A DNA stretch of 64,000 bases from Anarhynchus alexandrinus (lineage: Eukaryota > Chordata > Aves > Charadriiformes > Charadriidae): the NCBI GenBank assembly GCA_008711295.1, contig VUYV01000020.1:1127113-1191112 (forward strand), given 5' to 3'. A model generated the notes under the pieces. It worked only from the letters and a program-made list of their open reading frames with translations. It did no database searches and was not told the origin of the DNA. How positions within the stretch are numbered: position 1 is the first letter of the stretch; the number at the start of each line of letters is the position of its first letter. Both the position numbers and the translations under genes were made by a program. Shown one piece after another: positions 1 through 12,755 of this stretch.

Positions 1-3000
1 GCCCGGCCGGGCCCGGGGCGCGGGGCAGGGAAGGGAAGGGAAGGGAGGCAGCGCGCTGGCTTCTTGCATCAGCCTCGCCTCCCGTCCTCGGGTCTCCTGA
101 CATTGCAAAAGGGTGTTTCGGCGGTATTTGCCTTGGGTCCCAGCTCGGGTTCGTGCCGCCGAGTGGAGTTCAAAATACCTCGCTGGAAAAACAAATAGAG
201 ATCAAAGAGGACAAAATGGATCCTGAATTTCTTCCAGATTGATTTTTTTTTTTTCCAAAATACATATCTCCTGCACCGAGATTACAAAACCGCGCATTTT
301 TCTTTTCTCTTCCTCCTCAGTCACTTTTACTTTTGCCTCATTGTCATTCCTGAGGGTTAGAAACCAACTCTTCCTCCTTTTCTTTCTTTTTTTTTTTTTT
401 TTTAAGAAAAAGGCAGCTTTCTGTGCAAACCTGTCCTATAAATCTGTTTTCTAAAGAGTCAAGAGGGCTGTGTTGCCAAGAGATATTAAGGGGTTTAGAC
501 AGAGTGCCCACGTGAAAGTGGCTGTTCGCTAGGCAGGCATGGATTACGTTTTAAAGGCTATAACAGGTTAGTTCTCTCCTGCCATTTCTCCTTGGCACTT
601 GGAGAGAATGCGGGCCGGATCATCTCCTGCAATCGTGAAAATAAATGTCGCTTGCAAACTAATGTTATTCACATTGTTTGTTCAGCACCGATGCTGGAAG
701 GTAACTCCCCAATTAGGAGCCATTTCAGCTGTAACTGAAGTCATGCAGGCACTGCACGCTTTGTTTCTAGCCTGTTATATCTCTACTTTCTCCAGTGACA
801 GCCGCACATTAGGCTGTGCTCGATGGGAACTGAGGCGCAGCTCTCGCTCGAGTGTGGCACAGAGCAGCTCCGTGCTGCCTGCCTGCCAGGTTTTGCTCGT
901 GGGACAATTCTTTCCGCTCTCCAAGAGTTTTTCCACCGGCGCCTAAAACGGGGGTTTCTTTGCCTCCCAGCTCCTCAGTAAACTCAGCATGGTAGCGTCT
1001 GTTCCCCGGCTATAGGTTAGACAACTCTGTATCCGTGTCTAGTGATAATACCCTTTAACCCTCCCCTTGCTCCTTCTGCCCTCCCCTTCCTCTTCCCCAG
1101 AGGAGGAAGCAGCGGATCAGGTAGAGTCCAGGTCTGCCTTTCCTCAGGAGTCGCGTAGAAGCCTCGTGCTGCCTTTTCTCCTAGGCAGGAGGATGGTGCT
1201 GATGAGAAAAGAAAGAGGATAATGGTGGGGAAAAGAAGTAGGGAAGAATTACGGGGTGTCGGTGGGGTGGGGGGGAAGTGTTGTGGGGATAGATACGTGA
1301 GAGATTGCGAGATGTTCAGATAGCTGGGTGATGTGGGCCATATAAGTGCTCAGGCAGATAGACAGTGAGGTCTGCCCTTCGGTTCTGTCCTTATTTGTCC
1401 GTTGATTACCCGGGCACCACGGTGATGGGAACGTTAGAAATACCAGCAGATCTCACGTAGGCAGCTTGATGATGACTCCGGGCATGGCAGAAGGCATGAC
1501 TCTTCACGCCGGGACGAGGGTTTTGTGCTTTGATGATAATATTTATCTGTACTGTTAATCTGGCTGTCGTGCTGAATAAAACCTATCTAGCTAGCCAGGC
1601 GCGTTGGAGAGCATTAAATAAAAGCCCTGGCAGAGGCTGAGTTGGGAAAGCAGGGTCCAGCGCGTGTCGGGCAGCTTTCCTGAAGGCAAAGGAGGAGGGA
1701 TGCAGGAATCACGGTGCTTGTCTGATGAAGGTGGCAGGGGGATGACTCCTTACCAAGGGAGTTGTTACGGTCGCTCCTGCAGCAAGGCTGGGACGGTGGG
1801 AAATCGTGTCACAGTCGGGACTGGGCGGCGCTCATGCCACAGGTGTCTGCCTCCACTGGTGGCGATAGCCTTTCCGTGCAGGAGAGGGAGGAAAAGGTGG
1901 TTTTGCAGTGCCACCCTCCCAGGTGTTTGCCTGTGCTGAGCTGCGGTGCACAGTCCTCACACCCCACAGGGTCAGAGAGGTCGTGGTGTTGTCCCCTTCC
2001 AGTCCCCCCTTTCCTAAAGAACAGGGGACGGTCGGTCGTTCCCCATCTTCCTTTGTCTGCGGGTCTTGGCGGCAGCCTGCTGGCAGGTCACCCCTGATGA
2101 GGGTCTGGGAACTCTTCCCTTCCTGCCCTGAACGGCGGAGGGACCTGGATACACCAGCTGTATTGCCATAGGGAACAGGCAGCGATGAGGGAGGGAGAGC
2201 GAGCCTGTGACTAGACTGCTAATGATCGCACACCCACCAGGCTCCCTGCCTTTGGTGTGCCTCTGCGCCAGGCCACGATGGGGAGCCACCAGAACCTGCT
2301 TCCCCAGCCCATAGGCAGCTGGGACGCAGCGGGTCACCTTCCAGAGCCGCTCTGGGCCTGTACTCCGAGGACAGGCTGGGAGGAGGAGCGCTTCTTTGGG
2401 AGCAGGGGAGAGGGAAGCCTGTGCTGACATCTCAGAGGGGCTCGCTGATTCCTGAGCAACCCCAAATCTGCTCTCCTGTCCGTCCTGCTCCGTGTCAGAG
2501 GTGCCTCGGCTGTGCTGGCAGCTTGCGGGATTACTGACCTCTGTCTGCATGTACAATGGAGAAGGAGTGCAGTCCCCGTCCCCCCCCCCTTAAGTAGAAA
2601 CCGCTGAGAAGAATTTCTAGCGCCTAAGACGAAAAGTGCCTTAACTCCTGTCCCAGAGTCCCTCTCAAAGTGGATGGATTGTTTGTTCCAGTCCTAAACA
2701 GTTACAAAGCTCTTTTAATGAGGCTGCACAGATTAGGGGGAGGGGAAGGGAGAGAAAGAGTGCTGGTGGTGGTGGTGAGGGGGGTGATGGTTAGAGAGGA
2801 ATGACTTGATTAACCTTTTCTCTCCCTTCAGAGAATAACTTGCTGCAGACAGGGACTGGGGGAGAAGGGGGACAGGGAATGTAAAGACACATGGATGGTG
2901 TGAAGTGGGTTTATTTGTTAGGGAGGGTTTTACTCCACTGTGGGACGTGCATTTGCTGTGACCTGCAAAGGGCACAGAAAGGAGCTTCCTCTTGGTCAGC

Positions 3001-5639
3001 CCCATTCCCGGGGTCATTTATCCCACTCTGGAGCCCAGGGGTTGCTTCCACACCTCAGTGAAATGTTGAAAATCTACAGGAAGGAAATTGTGTTACAGAG
3101 CTGTTGGGTAACGCCAAAAGCCAGCAGAGGAGAGCGTGACCTTCAGGCTCCCACCAAAGGGCACACCGGGCCTGCTTGTCCCTTGGAACGCTTTTGGTTT
3201 CCCATTGCCCTGTCCGATATGTAGGAGACTGGTTTGAAGTGAGGCACGAGCCCCTGCCTCGCCTGCTGTTCTAGTGGAAGGGCTTTGAGGGCACTAGCCA
3301 CAGGTGAAAGGCACTGCCCGAAAGGGCAGAAAAGTTTCTTGGTATAGTGAGCACAGAGCGTGTTACTGATAGTTCTGGGAAACCTTTCAGGTTTCTGCTG
3401 AGCGCTCCCCTGGGAGTGCTCAGAAGCTCTTTGCAGACTTCCTACCGATCTCGTTTCCCGTCCTCAGGGTGGGATCACAACCCAGGTCTAGGGGAGTGCT
3501 GGGAGAGTGTTCTGGTTCCTGCTAGAGTACATCAGGGGCAGGGTAAGGTGCTGGGCCAGGTGCAGGTGAGCAGTGAAAGTGTGTGGCTTGCTTCGGCTTC
3601 CCATCACCTCTGCACCATGTGTGCTTACATGTGAGGAGGCGGTGGGCCTGGCAGCCGCCTGGACAGCCTCACATAGAGCAGAGGTAGAATGACCCTCAAG
3701 GTGTCTCTGAGCTAATTTTGCGCAGTCCATCACAGTCATTCTGTGGGTGAACCAAAAATCCCTCTGTGAAAGGTCTTGGGGGCATTGTGACTTGAATAAA
3801 CTGACTTGGCTCGTGATCCTCTTCCTGTGCTACGACACAGATTGAGGCTTTTCTGCCCTTGATGTGGTTTTCTTTTGACCCATAGATTGTCAGGCGCTGA
3901 GTAGCTTTGGAAGGCCACTGCAACCTCCGCTGCCTCCATTTTGTTTGTGCTGTTGCAGTGACCTTCACACTTCAGGAATGAAACTGTTTCTAGGAACCTG
4001 CTTTTTAAACTGTTGTCACAGCACTGACGTTGGGCACGCAGCCCTCTCCTCCCCAGAGAAGAAATAGATCCACGCATAGGGTGGCTTAGGTTTGGGCTGG
4101 TGAGTTATGCCTAGGGACAGAAAGACTTTGGTTGAAATGAGAAGCAAGGAGTTGGGTCAGGGGGACCTTAGACAAAGGGAACTGTGCCCTGGCACAAAGG
4201 AGGGGCTGGGAGAGGGGCTTTTTGGTCTTCGCCGTCTCTCTTTTCCCTCTCCTTTTAAAAGCTGACATTTTGGGCTGCTCCAACAGTGGTGCTGCCCTGT
4301 GCCTGCGGCTGCCTAAAGATCATAGGTGGCAGATTCCCGTTGTGAGCTTGAGGTGGACTTTGCCTGCTCGATTCAGTCCTGTCTCTGGCTACGAGATCGG
4401 AGGGCCTTTTTCTAAGCCTAAATGCTGCGTATCGCTGATGAAGCAGTATTTTGTGTGTGTTGCCACTCTCTTTTTGGCCTCTGCTGAAAGACAGCAGGTT
4501 CTGGGGCGGATGGCGTCACACAGGTGGCAACATACCTCGGAGAAGTGAAGAAAGCCGGGCATTTTTTGGTTTTGGTTCAGAACAGAACAGCAGGGGGAAA
4601 CCTGACTTGGCTGGAAAGTTACGTCAGAGCTAAAACCCTCACGCAGAGCAGGAAGAGTGGAGTTTTTGTTTCACCTGGAATTAAAAAGACTTCCTTAGTA
4701 AAGCTCCATCCCGGTCTGGGGGTGGGTTACCTGTCACCACCCCTACCCATGACAGCGGTGTGGAAATGCCCCTGGTCTCAGCGGGACAGCCGGAGTGAAT
4801 ACAGAGCTTGGGGCCTTTTGGGGTTTTGTCCCGGGGAAGCCATGGGGAGCATGGGGACGGGAGCCACGCTGCCACCGGGCCATGCAGGGGCTGGGGACGG
4901 GGCCCGTGGTGCCCTCCCTGCCAGAGGAGAGGAGGGAAACCCGGGGGGGGGGGGTTTGGCGGCATTCGTGGGCGAAGCGGTGCTGTCACAGTTAATCGCC
5001 CTGACGCCCGGCCAGATACCGACACCTCGGTGGCCACCAACCACTCCATGACAGACATCTGTGACATTGAGAGGGGAGCGATGCCCTTTCGTGCCTGGCT
5101 GCCCTTCTCCCTCCTCTGCCCTCGCCGCTCCCCTCCCCGGCCGAATTCCCCTTTTCGGGGGAAAAGGAGGCACCCAGCCCCGCCGGTCCTGTCAGCGGCA
5201 CAAGGTCACCCCTGTTCTTTTTCTCCCCGGGGCCCAGGTTTGCTCTCTGGTTTTTGACCGCAGCCGCTGAAAGCGCCTCTCGAGGGACGCGCGTTTCTCC
5301 CTTTGGGGCCTCTCTCTCTCCCGGGCCCGCCGCGCTGGAGGCCCGGCCGCCTCCCTCCCGCCTGCCCCTTCCCTCCGCCCGGGGCCGTCCCGCCCGCTCC
5401 GCGCCGCCCGTGTCCCTCTCGCCTTCCCGGGGGGGAACATGGGGACGAGGAGGGGGGCGAACAAAAGGCCCCTCTGTGCCCTCCGGGCCGGCTGGAGGGG
5501 AACGGCTCCGCCTCGGGGGGCGCCCCCTCCCGCCGGGGCCTCCCTCCGCCTCCTGCCCGGCGGGGCCCGGCAACCCTCCCGCGCCCCGGGACGGCGTAAC
5601 GGCTCCCGCGTTGTGACCGATTTTCTGTTATCTTTGCAG
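1..5639 (+). other. VEGFA: VEGFA intron 1 (5' end outside the window)
   Basis: This stretch holds no coding exon. The exon 1 coding end expected for avian VEGFA is not present in the first bases, so the intron starts upstream of the window. The first ~50 bases are very GC-rich with five G-runs, perhaps the tail of the promoter CpG island. Inside are poly-T runs (about 241-254 and 387-403), a C10 run at 2580-2589, a G12 run at 4943-4954, and a CpG-rich 3' end running into exon 2. The acceptor reads tttgcag at 5633-5639. Open frames here are short, mutually overlapping and resemble nothing I know. Confidence 0.85.
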
Positions 5640-5691
5640 TTGTCGAAGGCTGCTCCTGCCCTGGGGGATGGGGAGCGGAAACCCAATGAAG
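5640..5691 (+). CDS. VEGFA: VEGFA exon 2: end of signal peptide and mature N-terminus
   Basis: The 52-nt exon, the same size as in human, encodes LSKAAPALGDGERKPNE plus the first base of the next Val codon. It starts in phase 0 after tttgcag and ends before gtaagc. In the avian protein, signal peptidase cuts after the Ala of LSKA, so the exon carries the last four residues of the signal peptide and the acidic, variable N-terminus of the mature factor. Its size, phase and place in front of exon 3 leave little doubt. The flanking DNA is strongly CpG-rich. Confidence 0.95.
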
Positions 5692-5865
5692 GTAAGCGCT
5701 GGGCGGCTTCCCGGCGGGTGGGGGCGGCCGGGGGCTCGGGGGAAGGAGGCCCGAGCCCCGGGAGCCGCCGGCGGCCAACACCGCCACCTCCCGGGGAGCG
5801 GCGGCGGCGGGAGCGGGGGGCTGCCGGCGGGCGGCCCCGCCGCCATTAACCCCTTCGCGGTGGCN

Positions 5866-5909
5866 ATATATATATATATAGACGCACACGCGCGCGCACA
5901 CACACACAA
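5866..5909. repeat. TA then CA/CG microsatellite
   Basis: About 15 bases of alternating TA are followed by GACG and a mixed CA/CG dinucleotide run. The single N at 5865 borders it, so the true length in the genome is uncertain. Alternating CA/CG purine-pyrimidine tracts can adopt Z-form DNA, which is family knowledge and not seen here. Confidence 0.85.
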
Positions 5910-7288
5910 AGAGCTGAGTAGCGGTGAGCAGTTGCGCTGGGGATTCGCCACAGTGCCGTAGGAAGGGATTTGTCATCTTTGCCGCCCGCCTTTTCCCCGG
6001 CGGCGCTGGTGGTGCCCGGCTGGGTGACCAGGGCTGATCCCCGAACAAAGGCCGAAGCAGCGCCCCGGCTCTCCCCGGACGGCCCGGTGGCGGGTCTCCG
6101 GGGGCAGAGAAGGGAAAAAAAGGGCAGCCCAGGATGATTTTATGGAATTGTGCCTCCCGTCAGTCCCGGGTACCCCCTCCCCACCCCCAGTCAGGACACT
6201 GTTAAGCAGTGTGCAGAGCCAGGCTCGAAAAATACACCGTTTTGTTCCGGTTTGAGCTAGCAGGCTTAGCAGATTCAGGAGACAGCAGTGTGATCCTATA
6301 GGTTCTACTTAATTTGTTGCTGGTGGTCCAGTACGGGTGAGACCATTGCCTGGTGAGGAAACGAGGTGGTGCCTGGGCAGCCGTTGCGATTTTCTGTTGC
6401 TCCGGCTGACCAAAGGCCAGGCTGTGGCAATGTGCTCTGCCTCGTTGGTTTGTGTAAGCAAATGTAGACCAGAAGAGCAGTCAGCCCCCAGGTTAGTCAG
6501 AGACGCCTCCTGTGCAAGTGCCCTGTCAGGTGGAGCCCTGTGTGTTGCAGGAGGTTGGCTTTCCGTCTGCAGTCCTCAGTTCAGAAGTGGGGTGAAAGGG
6601 CTGTGGACTTTAGAGCCTTCTGGCTGAGGTGATCATCAGCTGCTTTAAGACCATCGTGACCGTGTTTTCCCCGTACCTTCATAGCGGAGCAGACCACTTG
6701 CTGCATGGCAGGGTCTGGTTAAGTTCTTGCAGGGTCCCCACGGGTTGTGACCTCCAGCGTTATTCCAGTTGGAGGTCAGCAGAGGGCTCTAGCAGTGTGG
6801 GCCTAGATTGGCTTTTTTTTTTTTTTGTCGCACTCTTTTTCAATTTCCGTAACTTTATTGGTGTGACAGGCTGCATGTGTGTTGCCAGAGGTTGGTGGCT
6901 GGCTGTGTTTGGGATAGGTGTCCATTTTGCATGGGCAAAATTTCTGATTTTCTGGCGGGCTGCCGCCTGTTGCGCTTGACCCTTGCTCCTGCTGAAGTCA
7001 ACAGAAGAAGGTTCAGTGATTCCAGAGGGATCAAGATGGAGCCTGCTGTGAGGCTTATTTTGGTAATCGGTTCTCTGCTATTGGTAGAGAAGAGGTAGTG
7101 TCCTCATCTGTGCTATTTGTTGTGGCCAAGTACCTTCCCAGGGAAAGGAAGAGTTGAACAGAACTAATTCCCTGTCACAAGAAGGCTGATGGGATCGCGG
7201 GAGAAGTTGGTCTGGCAATGCGAGCAGCGAGACTTCAGTGCTATTGCCTTGGTGCTATTTCTGGTTCTGCAGTGCAGATATATCTGTG

Positions 7289-7440
7289 AGCTAGAAATCA
7301 GGACTCTTGGCATTACCTTCCTGGCTCTACTTCTGTCCTACCCTATGACCTTGGAGTTCCTCTCTCAGTACCTCAGTTTCTTCTCTGTGAGGAGGAGATG
7401 ATGATGTGCCTCTGTTCTGCAAGGACAGCCCTGTAGTTCC
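7289..7440 (+). repeat. Old MIR-like SINE remnant
   Basis: The order of words follows the MIR core: an 'aggactctt ggcat' start, 'ctggctctac', 'ctatgaccttgg', then 'cctcagtttcttc', followed by a purine-rich stretch with repeated GATG. Such copies are old in amniotes and heavily diverged in birds. Boundaries are approximate and made by eye. Confidence 0.5.
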
Positions 7441-8792
7441 TTCCACTGAAGCTCTTGGGGGCTTTGGGGTTGGGGTGAAAAGTGATTTTGTGTCTCTGGC
7501 CATTTTGTGCTTGCTCTGAGATGTTGAGCTGTGACAGGTTTTTATTTGGGATGGACTTACTCTGGTTGGAGGCTGTAATTTTAGCTTCAGCCCCTACCCT
7601 TTTGTGCTCAAGAGAGCCTTCCACATGTTTTGTGGCACGGGAAGTTGTAGAGGAGTCAGACAAACACTCTTTGTTTGTTCCACGAGAAAAGATTTTCTGG
7701 TATAAATAAAGGAAACCACCAGCACTTGTGGCTGCACTTTTATTTTTAAAAGAACAGTGTGTCTGTATTGCTGCTAAGCCATTGACGGGGAGGGAGGCAA
7801 AATGATCATAGACTTGCTCCTTTTCTAGTCTAGCGTGTTCCCACTTGACTGCTCCAAATTTGGACTTAATCCTGCCTGCTGTGGCTATGTCTGCCCTGAA
7901 GAGTTAATGTGGGCCCTGACTGGGTTTTAACCTTACTTCCCCCTCCATTCACAACGAAGAACCTCTGACTCAAATCTGGAGGTGTTTTGCAGGGTAGGGG
8001 TGTGGGTTAAGTGCGGGATTAACTTTTAACGTGGGCTGAAGCCCAAATTGCAGGAAGGGAGCAGGCCAAGTGGTGTTAGTCCTTCAGTGACCTTCCTATG
8101 TTTCCCCATGAAAGACAGATCTTCTTCCGTCCCTGACACAACCAATGGAAAAGAAGCACAGACTGAATCAGCCCAGCAAAGTGTGGAATATGACTCCCGG
8201 TACATAGGAGTAAGTGTAGGTATGGTAGCAGGGGCAGGGCTTTGCTGTGAGGATGACTGAGGTAGTCATGCACTCTGGTTTGGGTGCTAACTGTGCAAGT
8301 GAACTATGGAGCGCTGCACAGTCTCTGTGTGAATGCTGTCTGTCCAGCGAAATCAAGGCAACGAGCCTTTGGTGGCGGGATGTTATGACTGGCAGCTGGA
8401 GAAAGATTCCCCATTTCCTTTTCGGAGGCTGATTCAGACTTTGGAAAATCATGATATGTTAAAGTAAAGGCAAAAACTCACGGATTCTTTATGGGAAGGA
8501 TTTGGTCCTGTCAGATCTCCCAGATCTCAAGTATGGTATCAGGGTGCAGCTGTGAACATAAAGACTATGCAAAAGAAGTTGAATGTGCTGTTCTGTAGCC
8601 AATCTGTAGTCCAGATTCTCTGGTGTAATCAAGCTGCTTGCGCAGTGCAAACATTTAGAAAGCGTGGCAGACGTGAATCAGTTTCACTTCAATTTTCTAC
8701 TCTGTTTCGGTTTCTGCCTCTTTATGCCCCAGACTACTGCGGTGAGCAGCATTTGATCTGAACAGGTAACTGCCACTTTCCCTCCCTCTTTT

Positions 8793-8825
8793 CTTCCCTC
8801 CCTCCCTCCCTCCCTTCCTCCCTTC
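8793..8825. repeat. CCCT-type simple repeat
   Basis: A run of CCCT units within a longer pyrimidine stretch that also has TTCC units. The opposite strand has regularly spaced G-triplets and could fold as a G-quadruplex. Confidence 0.8.
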
Positions 8826-10701
8826 CGCCCTTCAACATAGGTCTGTAAGCATTTTTATCCAGAACTGTGCTTTTACTGCCAGAGTTCCCAGGTCCTTTCT
8901 GCTGGCACAGCGTGAATAATCAACAGTGCAGTTCAGTGCCTGTCATTGTGCCTGCAGAATTTCCCACATATTAAATTGTTCAACTTGTTGGAACATAAGC
9001 GGTGACTAAGGTCACTCCGAAGGGGAACAGGAAGAAGGAGGTAGCAACAGACAAGATAGGAGAACAGACAGGAGGCATACTGCAGTTAGGGGAGGAGGGA
9101 AGAGGAATGGAAGGGACAAGGAACAGAAACACGCTGTCTTCTAGACGAGGAATCCCAACAAGCAGCCCATGCCTGCCAGGCTACATTTCCCTTTCACAAG
9201 CCACTTTCTCTTTTAATAGCTGCTCACGCTCTCTGACACTTCAAACTCCCTGGATGGAAGCTCCTCCCCTCTTGTACCCGCTCTCAGCACTGTGGCACTG
9301 TCAGCTCTGCATGACCTAGAATTAACTTTCAACAATTAACTGCGGGCTGTGAGCTCCAAGCCCTGCAGCTTTTGCATTTTTGTGGCAAAGTAACCTTTAT
9401 GCCAGTTTGTCACAAGTTCAGGGCACTTTGGAAACGCTTACTGGAGACCATTTTTTCCATGATGCAAGCAGTTTGTGCTTATCACTCAGAGTTATCAACC
9501 TTGGTGCTGTAGGACTCTGCATACAGTACAGGTGGATCATTATAGTGCATAACAGCATGGGGCAGGTACTATCTCTTTGTGCGTACTCTTATCCTCTGCT
9601 TCATTTGAGACATCCTCCTTTGCCTGTGTGCTGGTAGAGCTAGGAGGCCTGGAGGGCTCCAGGTACTCAGTGTTTGCAGAACTGTACTAGCAGCTGGGTT
9701 TTGTGCGTGTGTACTTATCTATCCTATCTCTCATCTCTTTAAATCTCTCCAACCCTTGACCAAGCAGCAAAACGAAGCTTTGGCAAGAGACCGGGAAACA
9801 TTGAGAAACGCTTGTGAAATCAGTGCAGATCGCAAGCAGTTAGTGTTTGCTCCATTCGGAGGGAAGGCAGGGGATAATGGCAGATCCACCCTGTTCCCCC
9901 TCCCACACTGCCTCATTGTGGTTCAGTAGCCAAGTAAATGGTCTAGTTAATCCTGGGGTGCTGTGGGCTTGCTTTGAATCTTTCAGTCGGCGGCATGATT
10001 CCTTGGACTGGGAAAGTGGTCGGTGTGGAGACATGGAGGCTGTGAGTTATAGCAGGTGCTGTCGTGGTTCTGAGGTGGCCTGTTGAGGTGGATGTTCTGC
10101 ATGGGCAAAAGAGGTAGCTGTCGGGAAGAGCGAAGATACATGGACGCGTGGTTCAGAACCCTCTGCTTGTTCTCAGAAGTGTCTCTGTGCTGAGGTCTGT
10201 AGAAAGGATGCTTCTGGCTTATCCCCTTGCCTTCTAAAGCCCACTGGGGCATGCACCGGCTGTTTTGAAAGGGGGTACAAGACAAACCGGTGAAGGGCCT
10301 TAATCTGGAGCACAGATCATCTGCAGCAGCCTCAGGTGCTTTTTGGCTGAGCTAATATGCTTAGTGGCAGCATATCCGAGAGTACGGGGGCTAATGGGGA
10401 AGAAGTTTGTGGAGGACGCACCTGTGGGACACATCATGGTGCCAGGGAGGCAAATACTGAGGCTCTCTTGTCTATCTTCCCTCTGCCTGAAGCAGTGGTA
10501 GGAAGAGATTGTTTCTTTCTCTTGCCCATTTGATTTTGCGTGTGCATGTAGGACAGAGACAAAGGGTTTAGGTTTGCAAGACTGTTAGTGAGGAGCATAG
10601 GGTAGATGTGTTGCAACTGTCTGTCTCGTTTTAAGGGGCGAAGCACTAGATGTTCTTGAGCTAAGTTTGCATTAACTTATTCCCTCCATTCCTCCTTTTA
10701 G

Positions 10702-10898
10702 TTATCAAATTCCTGGAAGTCTACGAGCGCAGCTTCTGCAGGACAATTGAGACCCTGGTGGACATTTTCCAGGAGTACCCTGATGAGGTGGAGTACATAT
10801 TCAAGCCATCCTGTGTGCCTCTGATGAGATGTGCGGGTTGCTGCGGCGATGAGGGCCTAGAATGTGTCCCTGTGGATGTGTACAACGTCACGATGGAG
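10702..10898 (+). CDS. VEGFA: VEGFA exon 3: cystine-knot receptor-binding core
   Basis: The 197-nt exon, the same size as in human, begins [17 protein letters not shown] and ends at DVYNVTME. It holds the PDGF/VEGF signature P-S-C-V-x3-R-C-A-G-C-C (about 10807-10845), whose cysteines form the knot and the inter-chain disulfides of the antiparallel dimer. The N-V-T just before the 3' end is the conserved N-glycosylation sequon. The N-terminal helix and the acidic EYPDEVEY segment belong to the receptor-contacting face by analogy with human VEGF-A. The junctions are ttttag before and gtgagg after. This exon alone identifies the gene as VEGFA, since VEGFB, PGF and the C/D types differ clearly here. 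Confidence 0.98.
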
Positions 10899-12678
10899 GT
10901 GAGGGCCCAGCTTGCAAGCTGGCATGCTTGAGTGGAGGAAGCAAGTCAGCCATCACAGCCACCCCAAGTCCCAGCTCCCAGCTAATTCAGAGGAAGGGCA
11001 GCCTGCCCCAGGGAACTGGAGATTGTCGTATCAGGAGGGCTCACACTTCTCCTGACCCTTGTGCCCAGAATTACACCGTGCAGGGTTAAAAGATGAGTTG
11101 ACCATTTCTATTCAAGGCTAAGAGGAGAATCTTTTTTTGGCTCTGACCTCACTAGTGCATGAATACAGTAGCTAGGAGCATTTCTGCAAAGGAGCACTTG
11201 ATGCTCGGAGAATGCAAAGGAACATTTCTGATGCCTTTATCACTGAGGCCCCAAAGGAGATACTCCTTGGGCCCTTGCCGCACCTTAACTCTGCATTTGG
11301 TCCACACAGCTGTTGCTGTGAAAGCAGCTGAGTAGTGCAAAAGGGGAAAGCCTGTCGATACTCCCTCCTGGAGGGCATGTGAGGTCAGCCTTTACCAACA
11401 GAGCAGGGGATTTGGGTCATTAGCTACATTGGCACAGCAGGGGTGGAAAGGGGCTCTAAGAAACACGCTGCTTCAGTGTCAAGTGGAAAAGCCTTTCTGC
11501 CTCTGGGCATCCTCCTTCTTTGTTTGGAGGCTGCTGAATTCATTCCTTGGAAGAGACAGAGGTGGCCGTGATAGCAAAGGCTGGGCACATGGGGAAGATG
11601 CAAACTCCGCTTTAGAGAGCTTTGTCACTGCACTTGTCTGCCAGCCTGGATCCCAGCTTGTGTCCACAATGGTGCTGGTGGCAATTACCCTTAACCCAGA
11701 GCTCCCTCACCTGCTTTTGTCCCTTGGACTCTTGAATGGCCACTGTAAATATTGCCATCATTTTTTGATGTGGATGAGAGACATGCAGGACTAAGTGATT
11801 AACCAGCAAGCTCTTTTTACTTGTCATTTGAGCTGTGTTTGAACTCTGGCAGAAAACCTGTCTGTGCCCTTCTGTGGTTCCCTGTACTGCTTTTCCACTT
11901 GCAGGCTCCAGCCTGGGCCAGAGCATACTAACATGGTATAGCTAGGGATGGTTTTCTTCCTACCATTCCTTGCTGAATTACAGTTTTTGGCTGGTATGCC
12001 CGCATGCCTGTAAAGGGTCAGAGGTACTTGTGCAGATCTCTGGTGCAAATGCTAGAGCTAGTGGTCCAGCCATGTTCTGGGTTGAGACTGTGACAATACA
12101 TGCATAGCTTCTAATATAACTTCCCTGGAGGAACCTGGGTTTGGGGAATGGGCAATGTCTGGCTCTGCAGGACTGTTTTAAGCACAGATCACCAGGTTTA
12201 CTTTGTGTGTAGAGTCACTGAGAAAGTGAGATGTCAGCTGGGAAGGAACGGTGGCTTAGGAAAAAGGACTCAGATATGGAATTTTGCTTTGGGCCTTTGC
12301 CCTAGACGGAAGCATGCTTCTACGTGAGAGCAGGCTGGATGCTTCGTTACTGTCTCTCTAGCATCGACCAGGGATGGCTCAGTGAGAACCTTGCTATGTT
12401 ATGCCTTCTCCCATGCCTGTCTTCAAGGCAGTCCACCAGTGCTGGCACCTTGCATGCATGAGCAAACAGAGCTTTGGCACGAGCCTGGTGTTGCCACTTG
12501 CTTGTGATCGAAGGCCTTCCCTGACTGGGAGAACGGGGCCTCAAAGCCAGCTCAAACTCTGCCATGCTCTTCCCAGGAGCACCTGGGGTGCAAATGCTTT
12601 GCCACGCAGCGGGCTGATTTGGAGCTGTGAGTATAAATAGTGAATGGGCAGTGACCCTCTCTGTTTCTTTCATTCCAG
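10899..12678 (+). other. VEGFA: VEGFA intron 3
   Basis: Donor gtgagg at 10899 and acceptor ttccag at 12673-12678. Apart from ordinary unique sequence I see no exon, RNA gene or clear repeat in it. Confidence 0.9.
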
Positions 12679-12755
12679 ATCATGAGAATTAAACCCCATC
12701 AGAGTCAGCACATAGCGCACATGAGCTTCTTACAGCACAGTAAATGTGACTGCAG
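12679..12755 (+). CDS. VEGFA: VEGFA exon 4: last knot strand and cysteines
   Basis: The 77-nt exon, the same size as in human, encodes [20 protein letters not shown] followed by SKCDC and the first two bases of an Arg codon. The two cysteines close the cystine knot, and the IMRIKPHQ loop is part of the VEGFR2-contacting surface in the human protein. The S-Q-H-I-A-H and S-K-C-D-C variants are the avian counterparts of human G-Q-H-I-G-E and N-K-C-E-C. The junctions are ttccag before and gtgaga after. Confidence 0.97.

Larger units (their letters stand above)
4960..6120. promoter_or_regulatory. CpG-island-like region spanning VEGFA exon 2
   Basis: By eye this is the most GC- and CpG-dense stretch of the window, with many CGCG, CCGG and GGCG words between about 5090 and 5860 and further CpGs to about 6110. 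It covers the end of intron 1, exon 2 and the start of intron 2. The dense CpG explains why long overlapping open frames appear on both strands here; these look like GC-driven artefacts. It could mark an internal promoter or an extension of the promoter island, but I see no clear TATA or initiator. Confidence 0.6.
5692..10701 (+). other. VEGFA: VEGFA intron 2
   Basis: The intron runs from gtaagc at 5692 to ttttag at 10696-10701. It opens with the tail of the CpG island and a TA/CA/CG simple repeat at 5866-5909 next to a single N at 5865. It also holds a MIR-like remnant at about 7289-7440 and a CCCT repeat at 8793-8825. The rest shows no exon-like sequence: no frame has splice sites and protein similarity together. 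Confidence 0.9.

Noticed and set aside
5206..6048. 280-codon minus-strand open frame over VEGFA exon 2
   Set aside because: It lies in CpG-rich DNA, runs through the N and the TA/CA microsatellite, overlaps other equally long frames and a real exon on the other strand, and is Pro/Arg/Gly-rich filler with no domain.
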